From Hyperoodon ampullatus (lineage: Eukaryota; Chordata; Mammalia; Artiodactyla; Ziphiidae): a DNA stretch of 64,000 bases. Positions within the stretch are counted from its first letter, which is position 1; each line of letters starts with the position of its first letter. The notes beneath the pieces are model-generated. The model was not told where the DNA came from, made no database searches, and was given only the letters and a program-made list of their open reading frames with translations. Location: assembly GCA_949752795.1 (NCBI GenBank), contig OX457057.1, forward strand, positions 160,433,980 through 160,497,979, written 5' to 3'. The translations under genes and the position numbers were made by a program. Shown piece after piece: positions 10,081 through 22,800 of this stretch.

Positions 10081-11084
10081 GGAGTGTAACCCTACACCCG
10101 GGGCGTGGGGAGGAGGCTCAGCTGTGGGCTGTCTGGGTGGAAGCTGAGGAATGCCCTTTGTTTAGACAAGTTTTCCGGAGGAGTCGCCCTCTCCGAGGGG
10201 CCGTCTCCTTGGAGGTCAAGGTCATTTGTTTCCGCTTTCCAGCGGCGCGAGGGGACCCGTAGTGGACGCGAGTTCCCTCATCCTGTCCTGCTAAGGGGAG
10301 AGCCAGGTGCCTGCATTGGCAGTCGCCTTGAATGGGGACCGATTCTCAGGGGTTCTGGGCACTCCTGAAGACACCTTGTCACTTTTTCCAGACCGGGGAT
10401 GAAGTAGCTGCAAAGGACTTTACCAGCAGCTGTGGCCCCAACTAATGGGGCTTGCTTTCTCTTTCCGCCCAGAGGGAGAGGACAGGTCCCCAAATATTTC
10501 CAAACCTATTTTTCCACAACAAACGGGAAACAGTAAGAGAATTAGGACCCAGGAGGTTCCGGAAATCTCTACAAAGGAAAAGTGCTGATCGTTTCCTTCT
10601 GCCAACAAGCTTCACTCTCAAGCGCGGTTGCTCTCTATTTGCACTGAGGCACTACAGTCACCATCTAGATGACAGACCTAGCAACAGTAAGGACCACGCA
10701 GTGCGCTAACTGCTGCGCAGAGCCAGGAAGGGTGGCAGGGAAGGATGGTAAGGAGGCCTGCCCTTAAGTGAGTAGGAGTTACCCTGCAGAAGAGGGGGAA
10801 GGGGGCATCTGGGCAGGGCAAAAGCATCCAGGTCTGAGAGCAGCTGTTTGGGGAGCTGTGGGTGGACTAACTTTGGGCTAATTTAGGAACCTGGGAGATT
10901 ATCTAGGGCAAACCCCCTGTGTTACAGAACAGGCCCAAGGTCACACAGCTCTGGGACAGGTGGTTTCCAGAGTCATGGGTAGTGCTCTTGCACTTAACCC
11001 CTCCCCACCTCCATATTCCCAGAGGAAACGGTTCCTCCAACAGGGCATTTACCATTCTGTGCTTGTTAGTACTGATCACTTCAT
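10081..11084. other. Intergenic, upstream of the KIAA1614 promoter
   Basis: Unique sequence with falling G+C away from the CpG island. A MIR-like core is present near 10885-10960 (CAAGGTCACACAGCTCTGGG). No exon or conserved domain is recognised. The start of KIAA1614 transcripts may lie in the first few hundred bases. Confidence 0.5.
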
Positions 11085-11275
11085 ACTACAGTAACTGGTA
11101 CCATTTATGGAGGGCGCCCTGTGCACCTGGCATTGGGTTAAGCACCTTACACTCCTTGTCTCACACTGCAGCCTTAAGAGATGGGTACTGTTTACTGTCT
11201 CCTTTCTACAAATGAGGAAACTGAGTTAGGTGATCTGCCCAAGGTCACAGAGCTAATAAGTCCAAGACCCTCACA
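11085..11275 (+). repeat. MIR ancient SINE
   Basis: A well-preserved MIR order: TAAGCACCTTACACTCCTTG, AAATGAGGAAACTGAG, then CAAGGTCACAGAGCTAATAA. Orientation is plus. Confidence 0.75.
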
Positions 11276-11579
11276 TTAACCACACAGTACAGTGCTGTTG
11301 CCAGCATTCTGCGTGTTCAACATGGAAAGATGCCACTTAAAGAAGTAAAAATAATTGTGAAGTGCTGTGATAGTCAAATTATGTTGCCATGATGGTCTGG
11401 CCCTTACATTTCTGGATCCTTTCTGCCTTCCTGTTCTGCCAGCCCAGGTAAAATCCTGTAAACCTCAAAAGACTCCTTCTTCCCCTCCATGTGCCATGTC
11501 AACCCTACCAACAACGATACTATTACTATTTGGGGGGACCTCCTATGAGGGAAGGCATTCTACGTAGGACATTTTAGAT

Positions 11580-11788
11580 TTTTTTTTTTTTTTTGCGCGG
11601 TATGCGAGCCTCTCACTGTTGTGGCCTCTCCCGTTGCGGAGCACAGGCTCCGGACGCTCAGGCTCAGCGGCCACGGTGCACGGGCCCAGCCGCTCCGCGG
11701 CATGTGGGATCTTCCCAGACCGGGGCACGAACCCGTGTCCCCTGCATCGGCAGGCGGACTCTCAACCACTGCGCCACCAGGGAAGCCC
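11580..11788 (-). mobile_element. CHR-family tRNA-derived SINE, reverse orientation
   Basis: A full-length copy read on the minus strand; on the plus strand it begins with poly-T and ends CACCAGGGAAGCCC. Near-identical 12-bp flanks GACATTTTAGAT (11568-11579) and GACCTTTTAGAT (11789-11800) are the target-site duplication with one difference. Confidence 0.95.
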
Positions 11789-11800
11789 GACCTTTTAGAT

Positions 11801-11945
11801 GTTTACAACAACCCTGCAAAGTAGGTATGGTGTATCCTCACTTTAGGAATACGGAAATCGGGGTACAGAGAGGTCAAGGGACTTGCCCAAGGCCACACAG
11901 CTAGTATAGCCAGAGTCTGAACCCAGTTCTGTCTGGGTCCAAGAC
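11801..11945 (+). repeat. MIR-type ancient SINE fragment
   Basis: It contains AACAACCCTGCAAAGTAGGT, then GTACAGAGAGGTCAAGGGAC, then TTGCCCAAGGCCACACAGCT, in MIR order, immediately beyond the SINE at 11580-11788, which interrupted this region. Confidence 0.75.
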
Positions 11946-14900
11946 CTTCTGCCTTGCTTCCTCCTTTCAGAGGCGCAGCTTTGGAGCTCAGCCTCTTAGA
12001 GGTTCCAGCTCCAGGACTCCGGCTCCCACCCCTCCCCCAGATGTTAATGATCTGTAAGGCAAGTTTCTGAAAGTTCTAGCAAGGGCTTAATATTTAAAGG
12101 AGACCTGCCCTCCACCTTTTAAGATGCAAATAATCACCTTCAATTTACTCATTAAGTTTGTTATTTTGCACTTAACAGGGGGATGGGGTGTCATAGCTAT
12201 ACAGAGGCACCCGTCCTAAAAACACCAATAAGCAAATCCTTAGAATGCTCTTAAATTATCATGGCATTCACATGTCTGAGGGCACTTCTCATTCATCTGG
12301 TTTCTATTTGGTTCAGCAAATATCTCTTGAGCTCCTACTATGTGCCAGGCACTGGGGAGACAAAATGTAGTATCACAGACCCTGCCCTTGAGGAATTTCC
12401 GGTCAAGGTGGAGTGGGGGAGGGGCAGGTGCTTAAACTTACTGTGTAAGTGGTCCCATCAAGGTTAGCATAGCGTAGAGGTGTGGGTGGTTCACAGGAAT
12501 AGCAAGATTGAGATGTGTGTTGGGTGGGACGGGAGGTATCACGGAGAGCTGGGTCTTGCAGCATGAGCAGGAATTAGCCAGACAGAGGGGGAGGGGTGGG
12601 AGAGGCACGTGGGGGGGGATTAGCATAAACACAGGCACTGAGGTGTGAAACTGCCTGATTTAAGCGTTAAGTGTAAAAGTTAATCTGGGTAAATCTGGGG
12701 GCTGGGGTGAGGCTGCAGTGCAGGGCTTGCATTGGCCCCTGGTTGAGGGCCTCTAGGCCCGGGGTGAGGAGTTTGGACCCCGTCCTTTGAGGTGGGAGTC
12801 CCTAGAGGGTGGTCTGCATCAGGCCTTAGCCTTGAGCATGGCACGTTTCTGGGCTGGGGAACTGCCTTACTTCCTTGTGTATCAGACACTTTCATTACCA
12901 ACCTTTGGAGAGAAATCTAGGAGGAACATGAATATATAGTAAATAGCAATCACGTAGTCCCCTTCCTCCATTTGAATCACCTAGGGAAACCCACCATCCC
13001 AGGAAGCCTCCTTCCCCTTAGCCTGGATGAAAACACAAGCCTCACTCCTCCTCTCCACCCTCCCCCAGTGTGCTCTGAACACTCAGCTTGAATAAGGAGC
13101 CTTGTGGGATGTGGAAATAGGGTTTCACTTAGGATGGAGGGAAAGGGTGAAATAGTCCTTCGAGGTCACTGCGTTAGAGCAGGTCGGGTGGGAGTGGGTG
13201 GGAGGGACGCCTCTGCCATCCCTCCACTGTACTGCCTGAAGGAGCTTGTCCAGCTGGAAAGCAGAATTTCCTGGTCTCTCCTGTCCTGGTCATGGGGCAC
13301 GTGGTCGGAGGAGCACTCAGGCAACTGATCCTGGCAGCAACTCCTGGGGACACTGTTCACTGCCCAGGGCCTCCCCTCGGGCCCTCATCATTTCCTTCCA
13401 GCAGAGGCTCAAGAGAGTGTCGGGACTGGTCTCCCATGTGCCTGCCTCTCCCCTGCTTGGAACCCTCCCACTATTTTCCAAGGTTTAATCTGACCGGTGT
13501 CTGTATAGACTCTCCTGGGACTCTGCTCGAAAGGCTGTTGCTCAGGTCTTACCCTTGAAGATTCTGATGCCTTAGCTGGAGTTAGGCCAGGACTCTGTTT
13601 CCTAATAAGCTTCCCAGGTGATTTTGAGGCCCAGTTTCAAGAAGCCCAAGTCGTCAGGTTAAAAGTCAAACTCCTTCTTATGGCACAGGGGTCCCTCGCT
13701 CTCACGACCCCGACAGCCTGTCCTGCACACCCACTATATTGAATTGCTTCTAGTTCCCCCAACTGGCCACAATGGTTCACATCTCCTCGCCTTTGCCCAT
13801 CTTTCCTTCAGCCTGAAACACACTGCTTCGCTCCACACACATATACATCCCATCCCAACTTGGATGTCTCCTCCTAGACCTTCCACACTCAGCTCAAATG
13901 TCGCCCCTTCAGGAACACCTTCCCAGCATCCTCTGCAGTCCTCCCAACCTGGGTTAGGGCATCCTGGGCCCGCTTCTGCCAAAGCACTTATCACACTGAG
14001 TTGTCAACATCTGACACGTCACAGAGTGCTTCCTGATCCACATGCGCGTTCCTGGCCCCAACACGTGTCCGGCACATAAAAGCTATTGACTAGATGCCAC
14101 GTGGCTAAATGAAAGAAAAAATCCCAATCAGGTAAGGATGCCTAAGAGGAGAAGAGGGGGCCACTGATGCTAAGAGGATCAAGGTCATTTCAAAGGATTT
14201 GGTTCATTCCCTCAGTATGGCCCCTCCTGCCCCAGGGCCTGTGAGAAAGTCGGTCACTGGCAGGGCGAGGACCGGCATCTGGGCTTCCGGATGACTCTGC
14301 CATTTACGCCTGATGCTCAGGCCTCCTTGCACCTGACCCTCCTCTCTTCCCCCAAAATGGCCATTGAGCCACAGACAGTGGTGTGGACCTTACACTTCAA
14401 TTCTGAATGAGCCTGGAAACTTGGAGATAAAATAGCTCTCAGAAGAAGAAATAGATGGGGAAGGGGAGAGGAGAAAATAACAAGAGAGAAGCATGCAAAA
14501 ATATGTTGAGAGAAGACACCAGGTACATAACAGTCAGGCAACACGACAACTGGGCACCTCCAGAGAGCAGCCACTCAGTTTTCTAGTCATGCCGCTCTGC
14601 ACATGCCAACATACAAGTGTGAATACACGTATGCCATGTTGTCCTTTGCCACGTGTGCCTGAATTGACTAAGACCCAAGAAAGACAAAGGCGTGGTTCCT
14701 ACCTGGTCAGGGTCAGCCTGCACTGCTCCCCCAGGCGGGCAGGCAGGGAGCTGCTGGGATGGGACAGGACCTTCCCTGGAGAAACGGACTCCAGACTTCA
14801 CTGCCCTTGAGGGCCACTCTGAGTCTTCTGGGCGTCCGTTCCCGTGTGAGCCCGAACTGTAGCTTTTCATTTCATAATCCTAATCACAAGGAAATGACTG

Positions 14901-17876
14901 GGCTTAGGCAAATATTTTAAAACTCTCCCTCCCACTCTCCCATGCCTGGCCTGTGGGAGGCCGTCATCAATATAAGGAGAGGACACCTAGCTTTCACCTG
15001 TCTGTCAGTAACCACGGTCATCTTGGCCAAGTCAATTTTCTCATTAACAGAATGAGAGCAGATGCAGGGAGAAAGGTATTGGAGGTTGACTGAGAGCTAG
15101 AGTCATGTTTGTGACAGTTTTTGATCTTGAGAAAAGACAGAAAGTGCTCAGTACTATTCAATAACTGGATTAAGACATATGAGAGTCTATGAAAGCCTCG
15201 GGGAGCCCTTTCTAGCCCCAGGCTGTGCAACACCTCGTCCTGCAGGGGTTCTTGCCTCGCCATTCCCTCCTGCCCCCACGAGCCTGGCAGGTTTTGCTCT
15301 GGACACAAACGAGCCTCAGAAGCAGCCTCTCTCTGAGCAAATTCCCTCCACTTCCGGGGGCCATTGGAAAGTTTTTTTCCTGGGTTAAATATGTGGTGGG
15401 TGAGGTATAGAGGAAAAGACCCCAAATTGAAAAGTTCAGGATTAGACTCTGGCAATCTGGGTTCAGCTCTGGCAGGACCACATCTACTTGTGGGTCCAAG
15501 GACTGGTCACTCCAAGGAGTTCAGTTTCTTCATCTGGAAATGCTGGGCTGGACTAACAGGTCCCAAATTAAGCTTCTCAGAACCCCAGGGCCCTGTGGGG
15601 TATGAGTAGGTCTCCTGTGAAAAAGAGATTTCAAGTCCAATAAATTTGGGCGATGATATGCCATCTCATCCTCCTGGCAGGTCATTAGGCCCAAAGGCAT
15701 TTCAAAGGCTCAGCCAAGTCCTGAAGTGAAAACAAAACAAAACTAAACCAGTTTACCTTTGCTTAACTTTGCCTTTCTCAAAAGTAATTGACCACGGGAA
15801 CTGTTTCCCCCCAAATAGCAATTAACATCTTAAGGAACACACTTTGGGACAACCTGGACCAGACAATCTCTCAGGTTCTTTCTTGTCAGGGTGGTCCAGG
15901 TCTCTTGACCCAGAGGGGAGGAGCAGGCAGCTGCTGTGCAGCAAATTCTAGGATCCCATAGAGAGGGCCAGGCTGCAAGCAGAAAAGCCTCCCTTGGGGG
16001 CAAGTGGCAGCCCATCCCAGCTAAATTTTATTTTATTTTTTAAGAAAATCTAATGCTAAGAGGAGTCAGAGACCAAAAAACGTGAGACTGAAAACAAAAA
16101 TCTCAATTTCCATTCTGATTCTTTGTCAATTTGACTAAGTCAATTCACCTTAAAACTAACAGCCTCACTTTGCCCATCTGAGAAAAGGGAGAGCAAGGGA
16201 GACTTGGTTGCAGTCACTCAACATTAATCCTCAGAGCGGGTTTTCCCAACCTGGGGCCCCTAGACACCTGATGGGGAGGGGAGCGTAAGCTATATCCCAT
16301 ATTTAAAGAAGTCTAAAGGAAATTATACATTTACCATGAGAAGTGTCTTTGCTTTTGATTGGTATTGTATCAACTCGGTATGACAACATGGGTTGTCATG
16401 GGGACAAGGATTATTAAGCAGTAAATATGGTTGGCTTGTTGGACAAAATCTTTACAGACTTAAGGGCCATAGAAGTAATAAAAGAATCAGCTGGTAACAA
16501 AAAGGTAAGAAGAGGTTGGGTCCAAAACCAGTTTTAAGAGCTATGGTGGAGAGTGAAGGGGTGGATGGGGTCTGGAGGCGGTTACGGTGCTCAAAGAGAA
16601 GATACAGCCCCAAGGAGAATCTGGGGTTGCCTGCAGAGGTATGTTTAGTGTGTAGAGGGCTGTGACACGGCGGCCCTTTTCAGAGCTTGCTGGGGAAGGG
16701 TGTGAGGTGCTACCTTTACTGAGCTGAGGAGAGAAGAGTCCCCATATGACCAGTGGGCTCAGGGATCAGGCTAAAGTGGATTCTCTATAACTTCTTAGAA
16801 AGCCTTCTGGGAGTGCCAGTGTCTGAGGGTTTGCCATCCCTTGAAAGCTCTGATTTTGTACATGCAAAGTCCTGCCCCATTGAGCCCTACATAACCCCTT
16901 CATAAGCAGCCACATTTGGAAAGGTTCTCTGCATGGTCCATGGCTATTTTCTTTTCCCCCCAAGATGCTGTTCACCCAGAATCACCTCTCTACTCTCCTC
17001 CTCCCCTTTCTCTCTCTTGGGCCTCTTCACCAACGTCTCCCCAGCAACGTCTGGCTCCATTTCGGCAGCAGTCTTAGGAGCTGGGCCCTGGGGACTTGTT
17101 TCTGCCCCCAGGAGAGCAGCAGTGAAAATCATGGTTGGTACATCCCTCTAAGTCACCAAAAAGGTGCTTAGCTTTTAAAACTTCTTCAGTATGGGGCATC
17201 TAAGACAAAAACAATCTTTCTCTTGCTAATGTTGATACTGCTAATAATATCTCTTACTGAGTTTGGGCCATTTCTGTGAAGATTTAGAGGAAATAGGAGG
17301 AGAACTGAGGTGGATTCCATCTGCCCCAGGACCTGAGCCAGGCTTCTGGCTTTAGCTAACTGGCAAAAGGTGAAAAGGATTTTTCTCTAGGGTGTTGAGA
17401 ACAAAACATTTTGGGGGGTGTGTGTGTGTGTGTGTGTGTTTAATCATGTCAAATGACCTGATAAATAACTGCATAATTTGGGCTGGAGGAGTTAAAGTAT
17501 AGGGGAAAATACAAAAAACTTTGAAATGGTCCAAAAAACATTATTGGATGTACTGTCTACTGCATCCTTTCAGGTTATCTGAGTTATTTTACAATTCTAT
17601 AAATTGTAGAAAAACTGACAGCAATGCACATTATTTTCATCCATATGAATGCCAATTATAGTTGGTGGAATTGACCCATGAATATTGACCAGTTTTGCTG
17701 ATTTTGCATTTAGTTGTAAATTTTTCTCACCATTCCAGATGTCTATATATTTGCCTGCGTTTCAGATCCTCTTCTGAACAGGTTGTAACACTGTATGGGT
17801 TCTCTTATTAATTAAAGACAAATAAAATCTATAATTCTATGAAAGGCATGACTATATCCTCTTTTCAAATTACCTT
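11946..17876. other. Intergenic unique sequence with minor repeat relics
   Basis: No gene is recognised. There is a short L2-like piece at about 12290-12470 (AGCTCCTACTATGTGCCAGG), a MIR-like piece near 15470-15560, and a (TG)n run at 17416-17440. Splice-like signals exist, but no open frame resembles a known protein. The region lies between the KIAA1614 promoter and the 3' end of XPR1. Confidence 0.5.
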
Positions 17877-18078
17877 TTGATGTGTCCACAGAGAAGGGGC
17901 CATGTGAGGACAGCGAGAAGGCAGCCATCTGCAAGCCAAGCAGTTAGGCCTCCAGAGAAACCAAATCTGCTAACATCTTGATCTCTACTACCAGCCTTCA
18001 GGACGAGAAATATATTTCTGTTATTTAAGCTACCCAGTGTGTGGTATTTTGCTATGATAGCCCTAGCAGACCAAGACA
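17877..18078 (+). mobile_element. MaLR-type LTR, 3' portion
   Basis: The end of this block (TTATTTAAGCTACCCAGTGT, GTGGTATTTTGCTATGATAG, ending GCAGACCAAGACA) matches the 3' end of mammalian MLT1/MST long terminal repeats. It is an ancient solo or partial LTR with no coding part. An old L1 fragment in reverse orientation follows directly to about 18178. Confidence 0.7.
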
Positions 18079-18178
18079 ATTTACCCAATTTGTTTATCCA
18101 TTCACCTGTTGATGGACATTTGGTTGTTTCCAGATTTTTTGCATTGTGAATAAAGCTGCTATTAATATTCATATACAC
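18079..18178 (-). mobile_element. Old L1 3' fragment, reverse orientation
   Basis: About 100 bp reading TTTATCCATTCACCTGTTGA, then GGACATTTGGTTGTTTCCAG, then GCATTGTGAATAAAGCTGCT. This is the familiar plus-strand appearance of a reversed L1 3' region. Heavily truncated. Confidence 0.75.
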
Positions 18179-18239
18179 AAATTATCTTTGGCCAAATTTA
18201 TTCAACTCATGTTTTCAATTATGCTGATATAATTATGCT

Positions 18240-18600
18240 GATATTTCTTAGCGTAAACCAGGCATTATGGTTGGACACTGAGGAGAGAAAACTAGATAGC
18301 ACCCTTGCCCTCAAGAACAGTCTAGAATGGGGGGAAAATTTGGGGTGGTGGGTAGAGACTGACAAATGACCAGACTTGATAGAGATAAGGAGTGCTCTAA
18401 AGGGGGCACTGGTGGAATGTAAGAACAGGAGCATGTTAGTTTTTCTGAAGGAAAGCAAAAGTGCTTGCTGGCTTTTCCTGGGCAGGTGAAGGGCAGGAGG
18501 AGAAATTCTCTGGAGAATCAGCCTCACGCATGGAGGCAGGGAGACAGGCCTTCCTGAAGCTTCCATTCCAAGGATGGGTAGAAATGAAGGTGGACTAGCA
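18240..18600 (+). repeat. L2-like ancient repeat
   Basis: A degenerate block reading like the old interspersed repeat that also appears at 40210-41260, 48775-49110 and 54225-55935: an aggregate of stock phrases such as CCAGGCATTATGG, CTTGCCCTCAAGAACAGTCTAG and CAGGCCTTCCTGAAG. The family name is a judgement from memory. Confidence 0.5.
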
Positions 18601-19899
18601 GAAGGAGGTTGGATTCTTAAGAGCCTCGTGTCCTACAATATATAGAACAGATTGTAGGTAGCATTTAAAATTTCAGAAGAGTAGAATTTTTGGCTTCTCA
18701 TATCTCCTGGCATGTCTAAGGGAACAAATACCATGGTCTGAGAAGTCACTGATGATTTTGAGTCACTGGTGAAATGACATGGTTGGATGTGTGTTTACAA
18801 AAACAAAACAAAGTTCCGGATTGCAGAGGGAAGATGGATTAGAAGCAAGGGGACTAGTGCCCCAGGGTAGGTTCTCCTGTAGAAGGTGCTGAGAGGAAGC
18901 ATGGGGTATACAATATTTGTTAGAGAGCTACACCTGTGAAATTAAAGGGAGAAGCAGGATGGGTGGAGGAAGAAATTGAACCACAGAGAGGGGCTGACAA
19001 ACCCTTGGCCAATCCAGCATGAGGCCCTGGGGTGAATATTGCCCCTCAGAGTTGTCATGTGTTGGGACAAGATGGCTGAGCATTTATATGCCCGGCATAA
19101 AGAACAGTCCCTCCAAGTGGATTCGTCTAGTCACTGGACGTTGATTGCCCCAGAAAGGGCATGGTTTGTAGTGAGGTAGCTGTCTGCCACTGAGGCAGAC
19201 CCTGGAGGAGCTGTCAACCAGAGACACTGCTCACAGCAGCCCCCGTACCTGTGCCCCCACACCTGTGAAGCAAGTCCTTCCTTGGACAGAGATCTGGGCA
19301 GGGAACTTCTGTGTCCACCTTAGTCCACCCTTTGTGTCATTCGGCTCACTTTTCCACACATGTCCAGGTAGCAGTTCTTCCAGGATTGTGGTGAGCTTTT
19401 CTTCCCGAGGGAGGTTAGTAGGACAAGCCAGCCCCCCACTGATGCAGTGGGTCTCTGGGCCACAGTTGATGCTCCTTCTCTCTAGATGCCTCTCCTCGTC
19501 AGTTATCAGCTCTCCCAGCTTCAGAGGCTAGTCTGATGATATGACCCAGACCTTACCCCCAAGGGGCCTGGGCCCTGGTCACTGTGTCCCTGGGCTGAGG
19601 TTTCTGTATCTCTCCATTTACAGTCACAATTGGGAGTATCAAGGGTGCCCAGGCCACCTGTGTTAAAAAATAATTTTCTTTCCAGAAAAAAGACAAAAGC
19701 ATGACTCTTCAACGGATACAAAGATGAATGAGATATGTGTATATATATAAAAGTTCAGGGAAGCCAAAAAGCACAGACATTTATGGTATAAATGAAAGTT
19801 GAGATGAATTGCAGGTAGAGACAAAGTTTTTCTCTACAGTGGGAAGAAAGTCCATTAAAATCACTACCGGACAAGACAGAATTTACATTTCCTACAACT
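18601..19899. other. Intergenic, nothing firmly recognised
   Basis: Unique-looking sequence with no exon recognised. Part of it (from about 19.2 kb) may belong to the 3' side or LTR of the ERV-L relic that follows, but the boundary cannot be set by eye. Confidence 0.4.
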
Positions 19900-22800
19900 T
19901 AACAAAGAGTTGCAAAACAGCTTGAGTTGAGGAATAAGACTAGAATCTGATAATCCTGAAGGGTAGGCTCTAAATGATATACCTGTTCTTTGAAACATCT
20001 GTTTTCTACACCTGGGTGCCAAACATACTCCTCCCGTCCCCACTGCTAATAATAGCAGCCCTTCCTCTTCTTGATGATCGGGATCAATTACTCTACCAAA
20101 CCATGACTCCTCTTTTTGCCTGCTGGTACCTGGACAGAGGAAGCCCAAAGTGCCCTAGCTCATAATTCAGTGGGACCAGGACTTCCAGTCCTGCAGAGCT
20201 CAGAGTCAGGGGACAGAAAGCAGAAAGTGGATTAATGAGCTTGATGCTAAGTGGAGCTATTCCTGCTTCCACACCTTGGTACTCAGACTCTGTGTCCTTC
20301 CCTTTGGGGGCCCAGTACCATATACAGGGTTTTGATTCAATGCATGTATGGAATCCTGGAGGGTGACACCCATACTCACAGAGTACTGCCTCTGCTTGGC
20401 ACTTTAGCTATGCTTTCAGTATACCATTCCACAGCTCTTTCAGGCTGGCAGCTTCTAGGTGGTGAATTCCATGGTCATGAGCTGACTCTCACACCCCTCA
20501 TGCTATAGTTAGCCCTCTGGTCTGAGGTGGTATTATATGGAATCCCATACCAGTGGATAAAGTACTCTGAAAGGCTTCAGATGGTGGTGCTGGGTGAGAC
20601 CCTCTGTGGTCAGGAAAAGGCAAACCCATAACCTGAGTATGTATCTATTCCTCTGAGGGCAAAGAACAAACTTCTGGACCTTCCAGGATGGAAAGGGCCT
20701 AATATAGTCAACTTGTTACCAGCTGGCTGGTTTTGTCTCTTGAGGAAGAGCAACTAATATGGTGCCATAATGGGGACTCCATTTTGGTCTCTGTTGCAGG
20801 CAGGATGACTTTGGTGGCAGCAGAAGCCAAATTACCTTTGGTAAGTGATAGTCTACATTTGTGGCCCATGAATAGCCTCCATCTTTGCCCCCTCAGCCAC
20901 TTTTTTCATGTTTCCATCATGCCAACACGGGAGCGGCTGATGACAGAGGCTGGCTGAGGTCAGTGGGATCAGTCATCTGTCTGCTTGGTCGTTTAGTTCT
21001 TCATCAATGGTGGATGCTCTCTGAAGATGTTAACATGTGATTCAAAGATTTTCCCACTTCACCCCCATTTCCGTAAGTCCATCCACATACCTTTACACCA
21101 GACCCCTTATCCCTGATCTTCCTGTTTTTCCTAATCAGTTAGCCAGGCCATTTGCCACGATATAGTCTAACCTTGGGTCACTTCTCCTTTCTACACCAAG
21201 TGGATGACCAGTACACTGCTCAAAGCTCTGACAATTGGATTTTCCTTCATCACTGTCTTTCAAGGCTACCCCTGTGTGAGGCTGCAGTGCAGCTACTGTC
21301 CAGTTGCAGCTTGCACCCACATATGGATCTGACCCATCCATGAAACGAGCTCAGGCTTTTTTCTCCTCTTTCATTTGGTCTTACAGGGTGTCTCATACAG
21401 CCATAGGTGTGCCCTGAGAGAGGAGCTCTCAGGCAATCATGGTAGGTGACAGGAGAGTCTGGGTTACCTGTTCATGCAGCCTGCTTGTGTCCTCTGACCC
21501 TCCTTATGCTCAGTCCTGGAGTTACCACTTACCCAATCTGACTCAATGGGTCTGATAGGACCCAGCATTTGATGGGCTGTTCTAGCCACAAGGTTGGTTG
21601 GTGACCCATGGTTAGACATTTTTTCTCTATCAGGGACCACTAGCAAGTTAGAACTTGTTTTTCAAAGGCATATAATTCTTCACTGCAGAAGGCATGGTCT
21701 TACTCCAGAGCCTGGGGGCTCGCATTGGAGTTGGCCACAAACTCCACATGGTATCTTTCCCCACCACTGATATCTCCAACAACACCATAGGGTCTGTCAG
21801 GTCATAAGGCCCAAGCAGCAGGACTGATCACATGGCATCCTGGGCTGGCTTCAGAGCCCTTTGCTGCTCCGGGAATCATTCAAAGTTCGCAGCCTTTCAC
21901 ATCACCTGGTACATGAGTCAGAGCAGTATCTCTGGGTGTAGAATATGCCGACTCAAGAACTTGAAGAGTTCTGGAATGTTTCCTTCTTTATGGTAGGAGG
22001 TACAAGATGCAATAATTTGTCTTTCACTTTGTAGAAGAGGTCCTGGTTACTGGACCTGATGACTGGACTCCTAAAAATGTTACAGTGGCAGGCTCCTGAA
22101 TCTTCTCAGGGTTTAGCTCCAACCCTCTGGAACACACGTCTTATAAAGGTCTCCAGTGTGCTAGCCACCTCTTGCTCATCTGACCCAATCAATATAATGT
22201 AATCAATGCAGTGGATCAATGTGATGTACTGTGGATGTCCAGCAGATCTGGATCTCTTTGGACTTAATATGGCCTTGGAACAAAGCTGTTAATGTATACT
22301 GTCATTTTCTCAGAAATGTGAATTGTTTTTGATCCTCTGTTTTTATTGGAAGAGAAAAGAATGCCTTCACCAAGTCACTAGCTATATACCATATACTTGA
22401 GGTGGTATTGAGTTGATCTAATGAAGATACCACATCTGGCATTGTGCCTGTGTCTGTCGTTATATTTGATTGAGCTTGTGGTGGTCTACAATGACCCTTC
22501 CTAATTCATACAGTTTCTTCAGGGACCAGCTTGGTCAAACAAACAAGGATGGAGAGGAGAAGCAGAGGGATAGAATGTGGCAATAATCTCCATTCCCGTC
22601 TCCCACAATATGACTTTACATTTATCTATTTATTTATGCCTGGGGAGAGGGTTAATTTGAGACTTCATTTGGCCTTTCCCCATATGATACTTCTTATTCT
22701 GCAGAACCACCATGCAATGTGGGTGTTGGCCCAGTTGCTAAATAGGTCACCCCAATTATATATTTGAGGACTGGGTAACGGACCACTGGGTGGGCCCAGG

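Noticed and set aside
9183..10262. Several long open frames on both strands in the CpG island (9202-9639, 9183-9629, 9855-10262)
   Set aside because: Composition-driven open frames with Pro/Arg/Gly runs and no family resemblance. Only the 47-nt exon at 9312-9358 is supported.
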